Origin: an uncultured Lachnospiraceae bacterium
GTDB lineage: Bacteria > Bacillota > Clostridia > Lachnospirales > Lachnospiraceae
DNA length: 64,000 nucleotides
Assembly: GCA_947382625.1 (NCBI GenBank)
Contig: CANDAG010000014.1
Coordinates: 1-64,000, forward strand
Reading direction: 5' to 3'
Part shown: positions 17,890-27,136 of the stretch, piece after piece
Layout of the letters: each line of letters starts with the position of its first letter
Position numbering within the stretch: the stretch's first letter is position 1
Program-made: the position numbers and the translations under genes
The notes under the pieces: model-generated
What the model was told of the DNA's origin: nothing
Databases searched by the model: none
What the model saw: only the letters and a program-made list of their open reading frames with translations

Positions 17890-19908
17890 CTATTTTTTGA
17901 ATAAACGTTTGGCAAATTCGCAGGCGCTGAATCGCCATACAGTCCACTCGTGATATCCTGGTGTTACATATTGGGCACAATGATAACCTCTGGCACTTAA
18001 TGATGAAATCTTATCATGATTAATCTCTGTAAGGTCTTTTTCTTTATCTCCGGAACAAAAAAGAGCAAGCTGAAAATAGTGATTAAAAGTTTCTGGTGAT
18101 GAAAAAAGAAAAGAGAAATCATGTTCTCCGATATGAGTGCGCAAAAATACACTAAACATTCCTAAATAGGAAAAATAGTCCGGATGACTAAATGCTGTTA
18201 GCATTGTCTGGATTCCTCCCATAGACAAACCACTGAGAGCCCGGTTTTTAGAGTCGGGAATAGTCCGGAATTCCCGGTCAATAAAGGGTATACAGTCATA
18301 AATAAGGACATCAGGAAAGGCGCTACATCCCTGATCATAGGAAATATTATCAGGGAAAGCATAACCTTCGTTCATGACCACGATCATTTTGGGACATTGG
18401 CCTGTGGCTATGAGGTTATCCAACATAAAGGAAAGCTTTCCTTGCCAGATCCATCCGGTTTCGTTTTCTCCTCCTCCATGCTGGAGATACCAGACAGGGT
18501 AGCGTTCGTCCGGGGATTCCTCATATCCGGGAGGTGTATAGACCAGACAATTGCGCAGATAGCCTGATACAGGGGAAGGATAATATTCCATACGCACTGT
18601 GCCATGGCCAACATTATGAATATGATAAAAAAGCGAATAAGCATCAGGCTTTTCAAAAAAATTTATGGCTTTAAAAGCGCCGTATCCTATGGGCATAGCG
18701 GGGTTGAGAACGAGATTTCCATCTACGTAAAATGTGCAGTAATGAAATCCGGGAGTAATATCAGGAACAGAAACACTCCATATCCCATTGTGGTTTTGTG
18801 TTAATTCATAGCGCATTGTGCCCATAGCGCCTCCGATTCCCGAAATCTGAACGCGGGAGGCATTGGGCGCGTAAATATGGAAGGTTACATCTCGAGAGGA
18901 GACTTCAACTGCTTTTATAGATTGATGTCCGGAATGTAAAAAATCAGGATGAAAAGAAAGAGCGCACATTTCGTTAACCTGATTTTTATAAATGTCATCA
19001 ACCATCAAAGAAAACCTTGAATCCTTATTTTGAATTCCGTAGTATAGGCAAACAGGATATAGATCGTCCGGATTAATAAGATCATCTGGAGATTTGAGGA
19101 TTTTGGATATAAGTGAACATATCTGATTCCGTCTTAAAATCCAGTCTTTTGGATATTGATAATTTTCAGGGTATATAAAAATATTGTTGATTTTGTATTT
19201 TGATTGTATGAAAGAAACGCAATCCTGAAGAAGGTCTGAAAAAAGATTCACCCCCATAACAATTAGAATACCCGGGCACTGATTGTCAAAAATAGGTCCG
19301 TCGACAGCAAAATTTAGTTTTCCTTGCTGAAACCATGCGGTTTCGGATTCTCCATTCTGTGAGGACAGAATCAGGACAGGAAGAGACTGGCTGTTGTGTG
19401 TATCATAAGCGTATGGCGTATAGATCCAACAGGAGTGGAGATGGTTTGTTTTGGAGGATGGAAAAAATTCAAGCCGGATGCTCCCATGAGGAACAGCCTT
19501 CTGAAACAGATTGATGCCGGGATACTCAAAATAATTTTTCAGGCGAAAAGAATCATAGCCTATCGGCGCTTCGGGATTAACACAGATCTGCCCGTCGGCT
19601 TCAAATTCATAATAGTAAAAACCTGGTGTTATATGAGGTAATTTTACAATCCAGTTTCCATCGGGGTGCTTTTCCATAGGAATGGGATCTGCGGACAAAC
19701 CTTCGGAAATAAGGCGGACATAATTAGCGGCAGGAAGATAAAAACGCAGAGTAATAGTAGCATCCTGAATCTCCGCAGCTGGTGTTGCTTTTTTATAGTA
19801 AATAGGAGGCTTAGTATTATCGGAAGAAAAATGGATACTACGATTGAGAGGATGGAAGTATAGCATATGGGATTGAAAATAAAAATTAAGCCGATCAAAA
19901 TTGTTCAT
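17890..19908 (-). CDS. Double-length CBM48/CE1-like esterase with decayed N-terminal half
   Basis: Protein of 672 aa made of two copies of the same unit. The C-terminal half (about 335-672) has an E-set/CBM48-like domain and an alpha/beta-hydrolase of the CE1/EstD type: nucleophile Ser562 in GLSMGG, oxyanion region QHGGGENETGWIWQGK and catalytic His653 in GYHEWTVWR. The N-terminal half (about 10-330) keeps the E-set domain and the early hydrolase strands (HSCWIYTPYAYD, QNGESETAWFQQGK) but lost the GxSxG nucleophile and shows no equivalent His. It matches the single-unit esterase at 23366. CBM48-CE1 proteins include feruloyl esterases. No signal peptide. It is divergent from the importer at 20180, with operator-like dyads between them. 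Confidence 0.85.
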   Translation of the reverse strand: MNNFDRLNFYFQSHMLYFHPLNRSIHFSSDNTKPPIYYKKATPAAEIQDATITLRFYLPAANYVRLISEGLSADPIPMEKHPDGNWIVKLPHITPGFYYYEFEADGQICVNPEAPIGYDSFRLKNYFEYPGINLFQKAVPHGSIRLEFFPSSKTNHLHSCWIYTPYAYDTHNSQSLPVLILSSQNGESETAWFQQGKLNFAVDGPIFDNQCPGILIVMGVNLFSDLLQDCVSFIQSKYKINNIFIYPENYQYPKDWILRRNQICSLISKILKSPDDLINPDDLYPVCLYYGIQNKDSRFSLMVDDIYKNQVNEMCALSFHPDFLHSGHQSIKAVEVSSRDVTFHIYAPNASRVQISGIGGAMGTMRYELTQNHNGIWSVSVPDITPGFHYCTFYVDGNLVLNPAMPIGYGAFKAINFFEKPDAYSLFYHIHNVGHGTVRMEYYPSPVSGYLRNCLVYTPPGYEESPDERYPVWYLQHGGGENETGWIWQGKLSFMLDNLIATGQCPKMIVVMNEGYAFPDNISYDQGCSAFPDVLIYDCIPFIDREFRTIPDSKNRALSGLSMGGIQTMLTAFSHPDYFSYLGMFSVFLRTHIGEHDFSFLFSSPETFNHYFQLALFCSGDKEKDLTEINHDKISSLSARGYHCAQYVTPGYHEWTVWRFSACEFAKRLFKK

Positions 19909-19951
19909 ACATCCTTTTCCTTTCTATAATGAATGTTATTGTGAAACAGTT

Positions 19952-19965
19952 GCTAAATATTTAGG
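19952..19965. promoter_or_regulatory. LacI-type operator O3 (esterase/MATE side)
   Basis: GCTAAATATTTAGG contains a perfect 12-bp palindrome CTAAATATTTAG (19953-19964). It lies 25 bases downstream of the minus-strand -10 box, inside the leader of the esterase gene, and resembles the dyads at 20142 and 28807. A partial copy, TTTAGCTAATTTAGT, lies within the promoter spacer at 20001-20015. Confidence 0.55.
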
Positions 19966-19989
19966 TTTAACGAAAAACAACACACTAAA

Positions 19990-20018
19990 ATCATATAATA
20001 TTTAGCTAATTTAGTCAA
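19990..20018 (-). promoter_or_regulatory. Promoter of the esterase-MATE operon
   Basis: On the minus strand TTGACT (20018-20013) and TATGAT (19995-19990) are 17 bases apart. A GCTAAAT half-site lies in the spacer and a full dyad downstream, so repression by the LacI protein at 26020 is likely. Confidence 0.7.
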
Positions 20019-20088
20019 TAAAATTATAATAAATGTTTAAATATTTTTGGTTAGAAATAAAAAAATGGGTAAATATATTAAAAATGGA

Positions 20089-20117
20089 TAGACAAAACAA
20101 TATAAATATGATAACTT
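20089..20117 (+). promoter_or_regulatory. Promoter of importer 3
   Basis: TAGACA (20089-20094) and TAACTT (20112-20117), 17 bases apart, fit a moderate vegetative promoter for the binding-protein gene; a dyad follows 24 bases further on. Confidence 0.5.
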
Positions 20118-20141
20118 AAAGGCATATAAATCAAATGAATA

Positions 20142-20155
20142 GCTAAAATAATAGC
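20142..20155. promoter_or_regulatory. LacI-type operator O4 (importer 3 side)
   Basis: GCTAAAATAATAGC is a 14-bp dyad with GCTA/TAGC arms, flanked so that TAGCTA occurs on both sides. It lies just upstream of the AGGAGG ribosome site of the binding-protein gene. It is close to O5 at 28807 (GCTAAATAATTAGC). Confidence 0.6.
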
Positions 20156-20179
20156 TAAATTAAATTAGGAGGAATGCTT

Positions 20180-21558
20180 ATGAGGATAAGTAAAAAATGG
20201 AAAAAAGTGATGACGTGTATTTTGTCAGCCGGAATGACTGTTTCTTTAGCCGCTTGCGGGGGAGCTGGGATAGATTCTCCGCCTGTGTCACAGGATGAAC
20301 CTGTAGAAGAAGCGGCTGAAGAAGCAAAGGAGGATTCCAGAGAGCCGGAAAAGGCTGAGAAAGAACCTGTTACTATCCGTTTCTGGAATGGATGGACGGG
20401 AGTGGATGGAGAAGTGCTTAAAGAGATGGTTGCCCTCTATAATGAGCAGAATCAGGATAATGTAACCGTAGATATGGATATTATGGAGTTTTCTTCATTG
20501 GAAGAAAAAATGAATATGTCTATTGCAAGCAATACAAATCCGGAGCTTCACCTAGGAGTGGCGGTCGGGGATTATTCCAGGGACGGAATATATATACCTA
20601 TTGACGATATCTGGGAGAAGACAGATCTGGAAAAATCAGATTTTAATGAGGATATTTTAGATGCCTGTACTTTAGACGGCAAGCTTTATGGTATGCCTTT
20701 CCAATTATCCGGAACATTTCTGTATTGGAATAAAGACTTGTTTGAGGAGGCCGGGCTTGATCCGGAGACTCCTCCCAGGACATGGGAAGAGCTGGCAGAA
20801 TTTGCAGAAAAGCTTGAGGATCCTTCCAGGAATATTGTGGGTGGCGGGTTTTTTATGATAATCAGTTTTGTGTCGCGGAAATGCTTTTGAGCTATGGTGG
20901 AGGTATCGTTTCGGAGGACGGCGAAAATATTTTAACAGATCCGGAATATATTGATGGAAATCTCAGAGCATTGGAGGTCTACAAAAAATATATTGATTAT
21001 AGCGAAACAAGAAAGTATACTACAGCGGATTATGAATCTATGTTTCTGGCAAATACCTGTGGTATGATCTGCACCGGAGGATGGTTTGCAACTGCATGTA
21101 AGACAAATGGAGCAAACTTTGGAGTTTCTGTTTTGCCGGCAGGTGATGAGAGAATATCGACTGTAGCATGGCCTATGTCTATATGTGTTATGAAGAATAC
21201 GGAAGGACGTGAGCTGGAGGCATGTTATTCTTTTATGGAATTTTGGAATGATAATATCCATAATAAGGTTACAGGAGATGGAAAGTCACCTGTTTACCGC
21301 TGGACGGAGATTGGATATCAGCCCTACTTGAAATCTGTTGCGGAAGATGAAGAGCTAAATGCGGATCCTGTTTATGCGATAACAAGTACTTTTCTTGATT
21401 ATTATGATCCCTATTTTCCTACCGGTTATGTATATTCAACACCATTGCAATATGATGTACTCAGTCCTATGCTGGAACAAATTACGTATGAAAACGCGGA
21501 ACCTATGGAAGCTCTTCAGTGGGCGTCTGACGAGTTGGATACCATTGCGGGAAAATGA
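20180..21558 (+). pseudogene. Frameshifted solute-binding lipoprotein (importer 3)
   Basis: Binding-protein gene split by a one-base deletion. The first part starts at ATG 20180 (TAGGAGGA seven bases before; an ATG at 20174 is too close), has a lipobox SLAAC with Cys26, and runs to a stop at 20890. The rest continues one frame back to 21558. Adding one T to the six-T run at 20849-20854 restores an unbroken frame reading GGGFFYDNQFCVAEMLLSYG, which aligns with the intact paralogue at 24597 (GGGFYYGNHNTIGSMMVSMG). Either a real mutation, compensated by the paralogue, or a homopolymer sequencing error. The downstream half shows no sign of decay, so the event is recent. Confidence 0.88.
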
Positions 21559-21587
21559 TATGACAAGATAACAGAGAGGTATAAATT

Positions 21588-22496
21588 ATGCTGAAGAGAG
21601 TGTTGAAATACTGGAACAAACCGAATCACGCGGCCTATTTGTTTGTAGCACCGGCTTTTACTGTGCTTTTGTTATTCAGTCTGCTGCCGCTGATAATTTC
21701 CTTCTTTATCAGTACGCTGGATGTAACCACATATTTCAGTAATATAAAGTTTATCGGCATAGACAATTTTATCGAGGCCTTTCATGATAAGCGATTTATC
21801 AGATCCTTCAAAACCACAGGGTTATTTATTCTTTTTGATGTGCCGGTAGGAATGCTATTTGCCATGCTGGTAGCAGCGTTGGTCAGTGGGACAGGTCTTC
21901 GGGATAAATTTTTCCGTACGGTTTATATATTACCCATTATCTGTTCATCAACGGTAGTAGCTATCATGTGGAAGCTTTTTCTAAATCCTAATGTAGGGTG
22001 GGGAGTTTACTTTTTGGAGAGACTCGGATTTCCTAAATTAGCTATTTTTTCAAACAGGGATCTGGCAATTTATGGAATTATCTTTATATCGATCTGGAGA
22101 GGGTTTGGAATTACGTGTATTATACTGGTAGCGGCTATGCAGGGGGTTGCAGAGGATCTGTATGATGCGGCTGTTTTGGATGGCGCGGGGAAATGGGCTC
22201 AATTCTGGAGTATTACAGTTCCTGGTATTAGCAGCACTCTCTGGTTTTTATTTATTACCAGAGTAGTAGGCTCTTTTCAGGTGTTTGACCTGATATATAC
22301 GATCACAAACGGAGGACCAAATCATTCCACGGAGACAGTGGTAAGCTATATTTACAGTGTGGCCTTTAATACAGATAACAGGCTCGGATATGCAACAGCA
22401 ATGTCGCAAATCCTGTTTGTCATTATTCTGGCAGTATCCATCATTATGTATGCAAAAATGATCAGTCAGGAGAAGGAAGGAGGAAATGGAAAATGA
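21588..22496 (+). CDS. ABC importer permease, MalF/UgpA-like (importer 3)
   Basis: Membrane subunit of 302 aa with six helices, beginning with a typical AAYLFVAPAFTVLLLFSLLP. The EAA loop is LYDAAVLDGAGKWAQFWSIT, followed by TNGGPNHSTETVVSYIYSVA, a hallmark of MalF/UgpA/LacF permeases. It thus belongs to a different CUT1 branch from importers 1 and 2. Its stop overlaps the start of the next permease by 4 bases (ATGA). Confidence 0.92.
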   Translation: MLKRVLKYWNKPNHAAYLFVAPAFTVLLLFSLLPLIISFFISTLDVTTYFSNIKFIGIDNFIEAFHDKRFIRSFKTTGLFILFDVPVGMLFAMLVAALVSGTGLRDKFFRTVYILPIICSSTVVAIMWKLFLNPNVGWGVYFLERLGFPKLAIFSNRDLAIYGIIFISIWRGFGITCIILVAAMQGVAEDLYDAAVLDGAGKWAQFWSITVPGISSTLWFLFITRVVGSFQVFDLIYTITNGGPNHSTETVVSYIYSVAFNTDNRLGYATAMSQILFVIILAVSIIMYAKMISQEKEGGNGK

Positions 22497-23353
22497 AAAA
22501 AAGGAAGAAGAGGATTTCTCCTGTAGCGCAGGCTTTATCGGTATCCTGCAGAGCCTTTACTATATTGTTTTTGATCTTGCTTGTCCTTCTGATCCTGGCA
22601 CCGGTGGTCTGGATGTTTTTTTCGGCTTTTCGGCCGCCGGATCAGATTGTAGAGTATCCGCCGCGTTTTTTTCCGAAGAATTATGTCATTCAGAATTTTA
22701 GAGATGTATATAAAATGATTCCGGTCAACAAATACATCCTGAATTCATTTATTTTTTCGGGATCGGTAACGTTGGGCTCCACTTTACTTAATTCAATGGC
22801 GGGATATGCCTTTGCAAGAATGGAGTTTAAGGGGAAAAATGTATTATTCATGATGTTCATGGCATCCATGATGATACCTTTTCAGGTGATTATGATACCT
22901 CTGTTTATGATAGTGTTTTACATGGGAATGCTGGATACTTACAGGGGACTGATCATTCCCCAGCTTGCCGGAGTGGGCGGGATTTTCTTTCTTCGTTCTT
23001 TCTTTATCACTCTTCCCGCACAGCTTGAAGAAGCCGGACGTTTGGATGGATTGACAGAATTCGGGATATTTTTCCGAATCATGCTTCCTTTGTGTAAGAC
23101 TGCATTGATGACGCAGGCCGTATTATCATTTTCGGGATGTTGGAATAACCTTCTCTGGCCGCTTCTTATTACGAGCAGTAATGATAAGAGGATGCTGGCG
23201 AATGGAATTATGTATTTTGTAGGACAGAATACGGTAAATTATGGTCCTGCCTTTGCTGCAGGCGTGATATCAGTCCTGCCTTTGCTTATACTATTTGTAT
23301 TTGGTCAGAAATATTTTGTAAATAGTATCGTTTCATCGGGTATTAAAGGATAG
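22493..23353 (+). CDS. ABC importer permease, MalG/UgpE-like (importer 3)
   Basis: Second membrane subunit of 286 aa, six helices, translationally coupled to the first. The EAA loop is LEEAGRLDGLTEFGIFFRIM, with Gly in place of the third conserved Ala-type position, still within family range. The C-terminus VFGQKYFVNSIVSSGIKG is typical. An esterase gene follows after 12 bases, in the same transcript. Confidence 0.92.
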   Translation: MKKRKKRISPVAQALSVSCRAFTILFLILLVLLILAPVVWMFFSAFRPPDQIVEYPPRFFPKNYVIQNFRDVYKMIPVNKYILNSFIFSGSVTLGSTLLNSMAGYAFARMEFKGKNVLFMMFMASMMIPFQVIMIPLFMIVFYMGMLDTYRGLIIPQLAGVGGIFFLRSFFITLPAQLEEAGRLDGLTEFGIFFRIMLPLCKTALMTQAVLSFSGCWNNLLWPLLITSSNDKRMLANGIMYFVGQNTVNYGPAFAAGVISVLPLLILFVFGQKYFVNSIVSSGIKG

Positions 23354-23365
23354 AGAGGAAATAAC

Positions 23366-24547
23366 ATGAAAAATACACAGAAAAATAATAAAAATCAGGC
23401 CTATGCTTCACATATGCTCTATTTTGATCCGTTTTACTGGAAAAAAACAGAAAAAGGGCTGTCGGGAGAGCTGAGAAATTATCCGGGTATCATGGTGAAG
23501 GAGGATGGCTCTGTACATGTAATGTTTTATGCACCGAATGCAGAGAAGGTTGAGATCACGGGGATCGGCGGACATATGCAGGGAAAGCTGAAAGGAACGT
23601 TTCCTTTGGTCAGATGTGTTGAAAAAGAAAAGGAAGGATATTGGGAAACGATACTATCGGGAATAAAACCTGGATTCCATTATCACAGATATCTGGTAGA
23701 TGGGCAGGAAATGTTGAATACTATCGCCCCTGTTGGATTTGGCTGTGGCGAGGCTATTAATTTTTTTGAAGTTCCTGATCCGGATTTTGACGACTATCTT
23801 CTGACGGATGTCCCCCATGGAACTGTGCGCATGGAATTGTTTTCGTCATCTGTTACGGGAAAGGTTCGTTGCTGCTGGGTATATACACCTCCGGGTTATG
23901 ATGAGGAAAAGAAGGAATATCCGCTATTGTTTCTGCAGCATGGAGGAGGAGAAAATGAATGTGGATGGATCTGGCAGGGCAAGATAAACTATATTATGGA
24001 TAATCTGTTGGCAGCTGGGGCGTGCCGGAAAATGATCGTGGTAATGAATTGCGGAGATTATTTTACGGAGCAGGAGGATGGGACTTATACAGCTGTTGAT
24101 ATGGATGAAATTGTGATTCGGGATTGCCTGCCATTTATTGAAAGGCGATACAGAACACTAAAATGCCGGTTGGCAAGAGCCTGTGCAGGGCTTTCTCTGG
24201 GAGGGACTTATGCCCGCCGGGTGGTGTTCCGTCATCCGGAAACATTCTGCTCGTTAGGGATGTTCAGTTCAGGGGCAGGATTTCAGGTAAAGGGAACCGA
24301 GCTTGATATGCCTTATGATTATACAAGCTTATTTGAGGATCTTGAAAAATATAATCAGGATATGAAGCTTACCTTTATAAGCTGCGGGGAACAGGATTTC
24401 AGGATAGAATATACGGGTCCTCAGGTAAAAGAGCTTACAGATAAGGGATTTCGCATAGAGCTTCATACGTATCCCGGTTATCATGAATGGGATGTTTGGA
24501 GAAAATCGGCAGCGGATATGATCCGCAGGCTGTTCACCTGGTTATAA
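23366..24547 (+). CDS. CBM48/CE1-like esterase, single unit
   Basis: Alpha/beta-hydrolase of 393 aa. An E-set/CBM48-like domain (about 35-140) precedes a CE1-type catalytic domain with oxyanion segment QHGGGENECGWIWQGK, nucleophile Ser277 in GLSLGG, and His373 in GYHEWDVWR. Known relatives remove feruloyl or acetyl groups from plant oligosaccharides. It lacks a signal peptide, so it should act on imported, small substrates. It is the functional counterpart of each half of the 672-aa protein at 17890. Position between permeases and a second binding protein ties it to importer 3. Confidence 0.88.
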   Translation: MKNTQKNNKNQAYASHMLYFDPFYWKKTEKGLSGELRNYPGIMVKEDGSVHVMFYAPNAEKVEITGIGGHMQGKLKGTFPLVRCVEKEKEGYWETILSGIKPGFHYHRYLVDGQEMLNTIAPVGFGCGEAINFFEVPDPDFDDYLLTDVPHGTVRMELFSSSVTGKVRCCWVYTPPGYDEEKKEYPLLFLQHGGGENECGWIWQGKINYIMDNLLAAGACRKMIVVMNCGDYFTEQEDGTYTAVDMDEIVIRDCLPFIERRYRTLKCRLARACAGLSLGGTYARRVVFRHPETFCSLGMFSSGAGFQVKGTELDMPYDYTSLFEDLEKYNQDMKLTFISCGEQDFRIEYTGPQVKELTDKGFRIELHTYPGYHEWDVWRKSAADMIRRLFTWL

Positions 24548-24596
24548 ACTATAAGACAAATTATATAAAAGCAGAAAACACGGAGGAAAGCAGGAT

Positions 24597-25919
24597 ATGA
24601 AAAAGGGATGGATTTTATTTCTGATCATAATGATTCTGGTTGGGACAGCTGCGTGCGGGGAACAGAAAGAAAAAAATGATGAAGCTCTTGGAAAGAGTAA
24701 CATGGATGTAGCAAAGGAACCAGTTACAATTCGTTTCTGGAATGGGTGGACAGGAAAAGATGGAGAGCTTCTGAAAGAGATGGTAGCTCTCTATAACGAA
24801 AAAAATGAAGATAATGTGACTGTTGAAATGGATATCATGGAATTTTCGATATTGGAGGAAAAAATGAACATGGCAATAGCCAGTAGTACAAATCCTGAAA
24901 TGCATATTGGGTCTGCTGTTGGTGATTATGCAAAAGACGGGGTCTATATCCCCATAGATAGCATATGGGATGCAACTGATCTGGAAAAAGAGGATTTTGA
25001 TGAAGAAATCCTTAAAAACAATTACTATCAGGGAAAGCTTTATGGGATGCCGTTTCAAATTTCTCCTACTTATTTGTTCTGGAATAAGGATGTTTTCAGG
25101 AAGGCTGGACTTGACCCGGAAAAACCGCCTGAAACATGGGAGGAGCTGGTAGAGTTCTCTGATAAGATTGAAGATCCGGCTCAAAATATTGTAGGAGGAG
25201 GGTTTTATTACGGAAATCATAATACAATTGGAAGCATGATGGTCAGTATGGGAGGCGGTGTGATTTCTTCTGATAATAAAAATTTGTTGACGGATCCGGA
25301 ATGTATAGAAGGAAATTTAAAAGCGCTGGAATTGTATAAAAAGTATGTGGATGGTGGTGAAACAAGAAGGTATTCTGATGCGGATTATCAAAATATGTTT
25401 TTGGCAAATACCTGTGGGATGCTGACGTCAGGATCCTGGTTTGCGTCCAGCTGTGAGGAAAATGGAGTAGATTATGGGTTAAGCCTACTTCCGGCCGGAG
25501 ATAAGGGAATATCCATGTGCGGGTGGCCTCTTTCAATTTGTATCATGAAAAATACGGAAGGACGCAAATTGGAAGCCTGCTATTCCTTTCTTGAGTTTTG
25601 GAATGATAATTTGCATAATAAGATTATGGGTGACGGAATGTCTCCGGCTTATAAATGGACAGAGCTGGGGTATCAGCCATATCTGAAATCCGTAGCCAGA
25701 GATGAAAAATTAAATGAAAATCCAATGTTTTCGATTACCAGCAGTTATACAGAGTATTATGATCCCTATTATCCGGGAACATTTTTGGAATCTACTGCAC
25801 TATGCTATGATGCCCTTTTGCCAATGTTCGAGAATATCACTTTTGATGAGATGAGTGTAGAAGAAGCTTTAAGAGAATGCTCTGATCATATGGACAAGGT
25901 TTTGGAAAATATGAAATAA
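24597..25919 (+). CDS. Extracellular solute-binding lipoprotein (importer 3, intact paralogue)
   Basis: Binding protein of 440 aa with lipobox GTAAC (Cys20). The mature part starts with EPVTIRFWNGWTGKDGELLK, nearly the same as in the frameshifted gene at 20180, and the two stay closely similar throughout. Its short signal peptide and linker differ more than the binding domain. It can supply receptor function for the permeases at 21588-23353 if the first copy is inactive. The ribosome site is CGGAGGAAAG. Family: extracellular binding protein family 1, sugar type. Confidence 0.92.
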   Translation: MKKGWILFLIIMILVGTAACGEQKEKNDEALGKSNMDVAKEPVTIRFWNGWTGKDGELLKEMVALYNEKNEDNVTVEMDIMEFSILEEKMNMAIASSTNPEMHIGSAVGDYAKDGVYIPIDSIWDATDLEKEDFDEEILKNNYYQGKLYGMPFQISPTYLFWNKDVFRKAGLDPEKPPETWEELVEFSDKIEDPAQNIVGGGFYYGNHNTIGSMMVSMGGGVISSDNKNLLTDPECIEGNLKALELYKKYVDGGETRRYSDADYQNMFLANTCGMLTSGSWFASSCEENGVDYGLSLLPAGDKGISMCGWPLSICIMKNTEGRKLEACYSFLEFWNDNLHNKIMGDGMSPAYKWTELGYQPYLKSVARDEKLNENPMFSITSSYTEYYDPYYPGTFLESTALCYDALLPMFENITFDEMSVEEALRECSDHMDKVLENMK

Positions 25920-25955
25920 TTTCAGTAACAGATTCATTGCAAAAGGACTTTAGAG

Positions 25956-25984
25956 TTGAGATTTCTGACAGTACCCTGTATAAT
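25956..25984 (+). promoter_or_regulatory. Promoter of the second LacI-type regulator
   Basis: TTGAGA (25956-25961) and TATAAT (25979-25984) are 17 bases apart, 36 bases before the GTG start of the regulator. No GCTAAA dyad is visible here, unlike at the first LacI gene, so autoregulation is not evident. Confidence 0.75.
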
Positions 25985-26019
25985 AAAAAAGGTATTTTAT
26001 GGAATAAAGGGTGAACTGA

Positions 26020-27075
26020 GTGAAAAGAGGAAGAAAAAGTACCGGAGTCAAAGAAATAGCAGAAAGACTGAATATATCACCTTCTACAGTATCTATTGTT
26101 TTAAATGGACAGGGAAGAGAACTTCGGATATCCAAAGATACACAGAATAAAGTCTGGAGTGTGGCTGAAGAGTACGGATTTTGTAAACGGGAAGGATTAT
26201 TGTCAGAAAAATCAGGCCAGGCTCGTATGCCAAGAGTGGTGGTGACGGTATTCATGCCTTTTATGACAGATATCAAAGTAGTCAGCCGTATTCTGTATGG
26301 TTTTCAGAAGGCAATCGTAGAGGGCGGATTGGAAGTCAAAATAGTTATGCAGACCTTCCTGGTCGGGGAGTTATATAAGTATGCGGATGAAATAAGCGGA
26401 CGTGTATGTGACGGAGCGATTATTCTGGGTATGGAAGAAGGGGATGTCTCCTTTTTGCGGGAGAATAATTTTGATGTTCCGGTTCTTCTGTTTAACAGGG
26501 TGACAGAGAAGTATAGCACGGTATATGTGGATGATTATGAAGTAGGCAATAAGGTTGCCCGCCTTTTTAAAGCCAGAGGGCACAAAAACGTAGGATTGGT
26601 GTTGCCCGCACAGAGAGGAAAGGCTGGCAATATGAGAAAACTGGGGTTTCTGGATGGATGCCAGGAGTGTGGTCTGGATATCAATCCTCTTTATATCTGT
26701 GAGGATATTCTGCATGTAAACGGCGGTAAGAATGCAGTGGATGAATTGATCGCACGATGCGAAAAGGCAGGTGTGGTTCTTCCAACGGCAATGTTCGTAT
26801 TCATAACTGAAATGACAGTAGGGGTAATGCATGAACTGGCGCTAAATGGAATCAGGGTTCCGGAGAATATGGAAATTGTGTCATATGGCGATAATTTTAT
26901 GGAAGAGCAGATGTTCCCGTCTGTCACAGCAGTAAAAATGGAAGTAGAGGAAATGGGGAAAAGGTGTTTGGAAATTATTGTGCAGTTGATTCGACTTGGC
27001 ACAAAGGAGCCTTCTGTCAGCCTGTTTCCTACACCACTTGTTGTGCGTATGAGTTGTGGAGGGTTTCCGGAATAA
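26020..27075 (+). CDS. LacI/GalR-family transcriptional regulator (system 3)
   Basis: Repressor of 351 aa. The helix-turn-helix VKEIAERLNISPSTVSIVLN is at about residues 9-28, followed by a hinge and a sugar-binding-like effector domain ending near residue 345. The start is GTG at 26020, after AAAGGGTGA. Its DNA-reading helix (STVSIVLNGQG) nearly equals that of the first LacI protein (GTVSIVLNGRG), which fits the related dyads before both systems. It probably represses importer 3, the divergent esterase-MATE pair and the esterases at 27119 and 28856. Confidence 0.92.
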   Translation: MKRGRKSTGVKEIAERLNISPSTVSIVLNGQGRELRISKDTQNKVWSVAEEYGFCKREGLLSEKSGQARMPRVVVTVFMPFMTDIKVVSRILYGFQKAIVEGGLEVKIVMQTFLVGELYKYADEISGRVCDGAIILGMEEGDVSFLRENNFDVPVLLFNRVTEKYSTVYVDDYEVGNKVARLFKARGHKNVGLVLPAQRGKAGNMRKLGFLDGCQECGLDINPLYICEDILHVNGGKNAVDELIARCEKAGVVLPTAMFVFITEMTVGVMHELALNGIRVPENMEIVSYGDNFMEEQMFPSVTAVKMEVEEMGKRCLEIIVQLIRLGTKEPSVSLFPTPLVVRMSCGGFPE

Positions 27076-27105
27076 AGGGGTGAAGCAGGAGTCTTCGTTA
27101 AAAAA

Positions 27106-27136
27106 GCAGCAGGTAATTTTACCTGCTGCCTTTTTT
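27106..27136. terminator. Bidirectional terminator, overlaps the carboxylesterase stop codon
   Basis: GCAGCAGGTAA (27106-27116) pairs perfectly with TTACCTGCTGC (27119-27129). Six T follow on the plus strand and an A-run precedes it, giving a T-run on the minus strand. The last codons and the TAA of the minus-strand carboxylesterase form one arm. Confidence 0.9.

Noticed and set aside
20845-20890. Programmed -1 frameshift to make the importer 3 binding protein
   Set aside because: The slip site would be G TTT TTT A, a poor heptamer, with no clear stem-loop right after it, and a run of six T is short for polymerase slippage. The intact paralogue needs no frameshift. A deletion or sequencing error is simpler.
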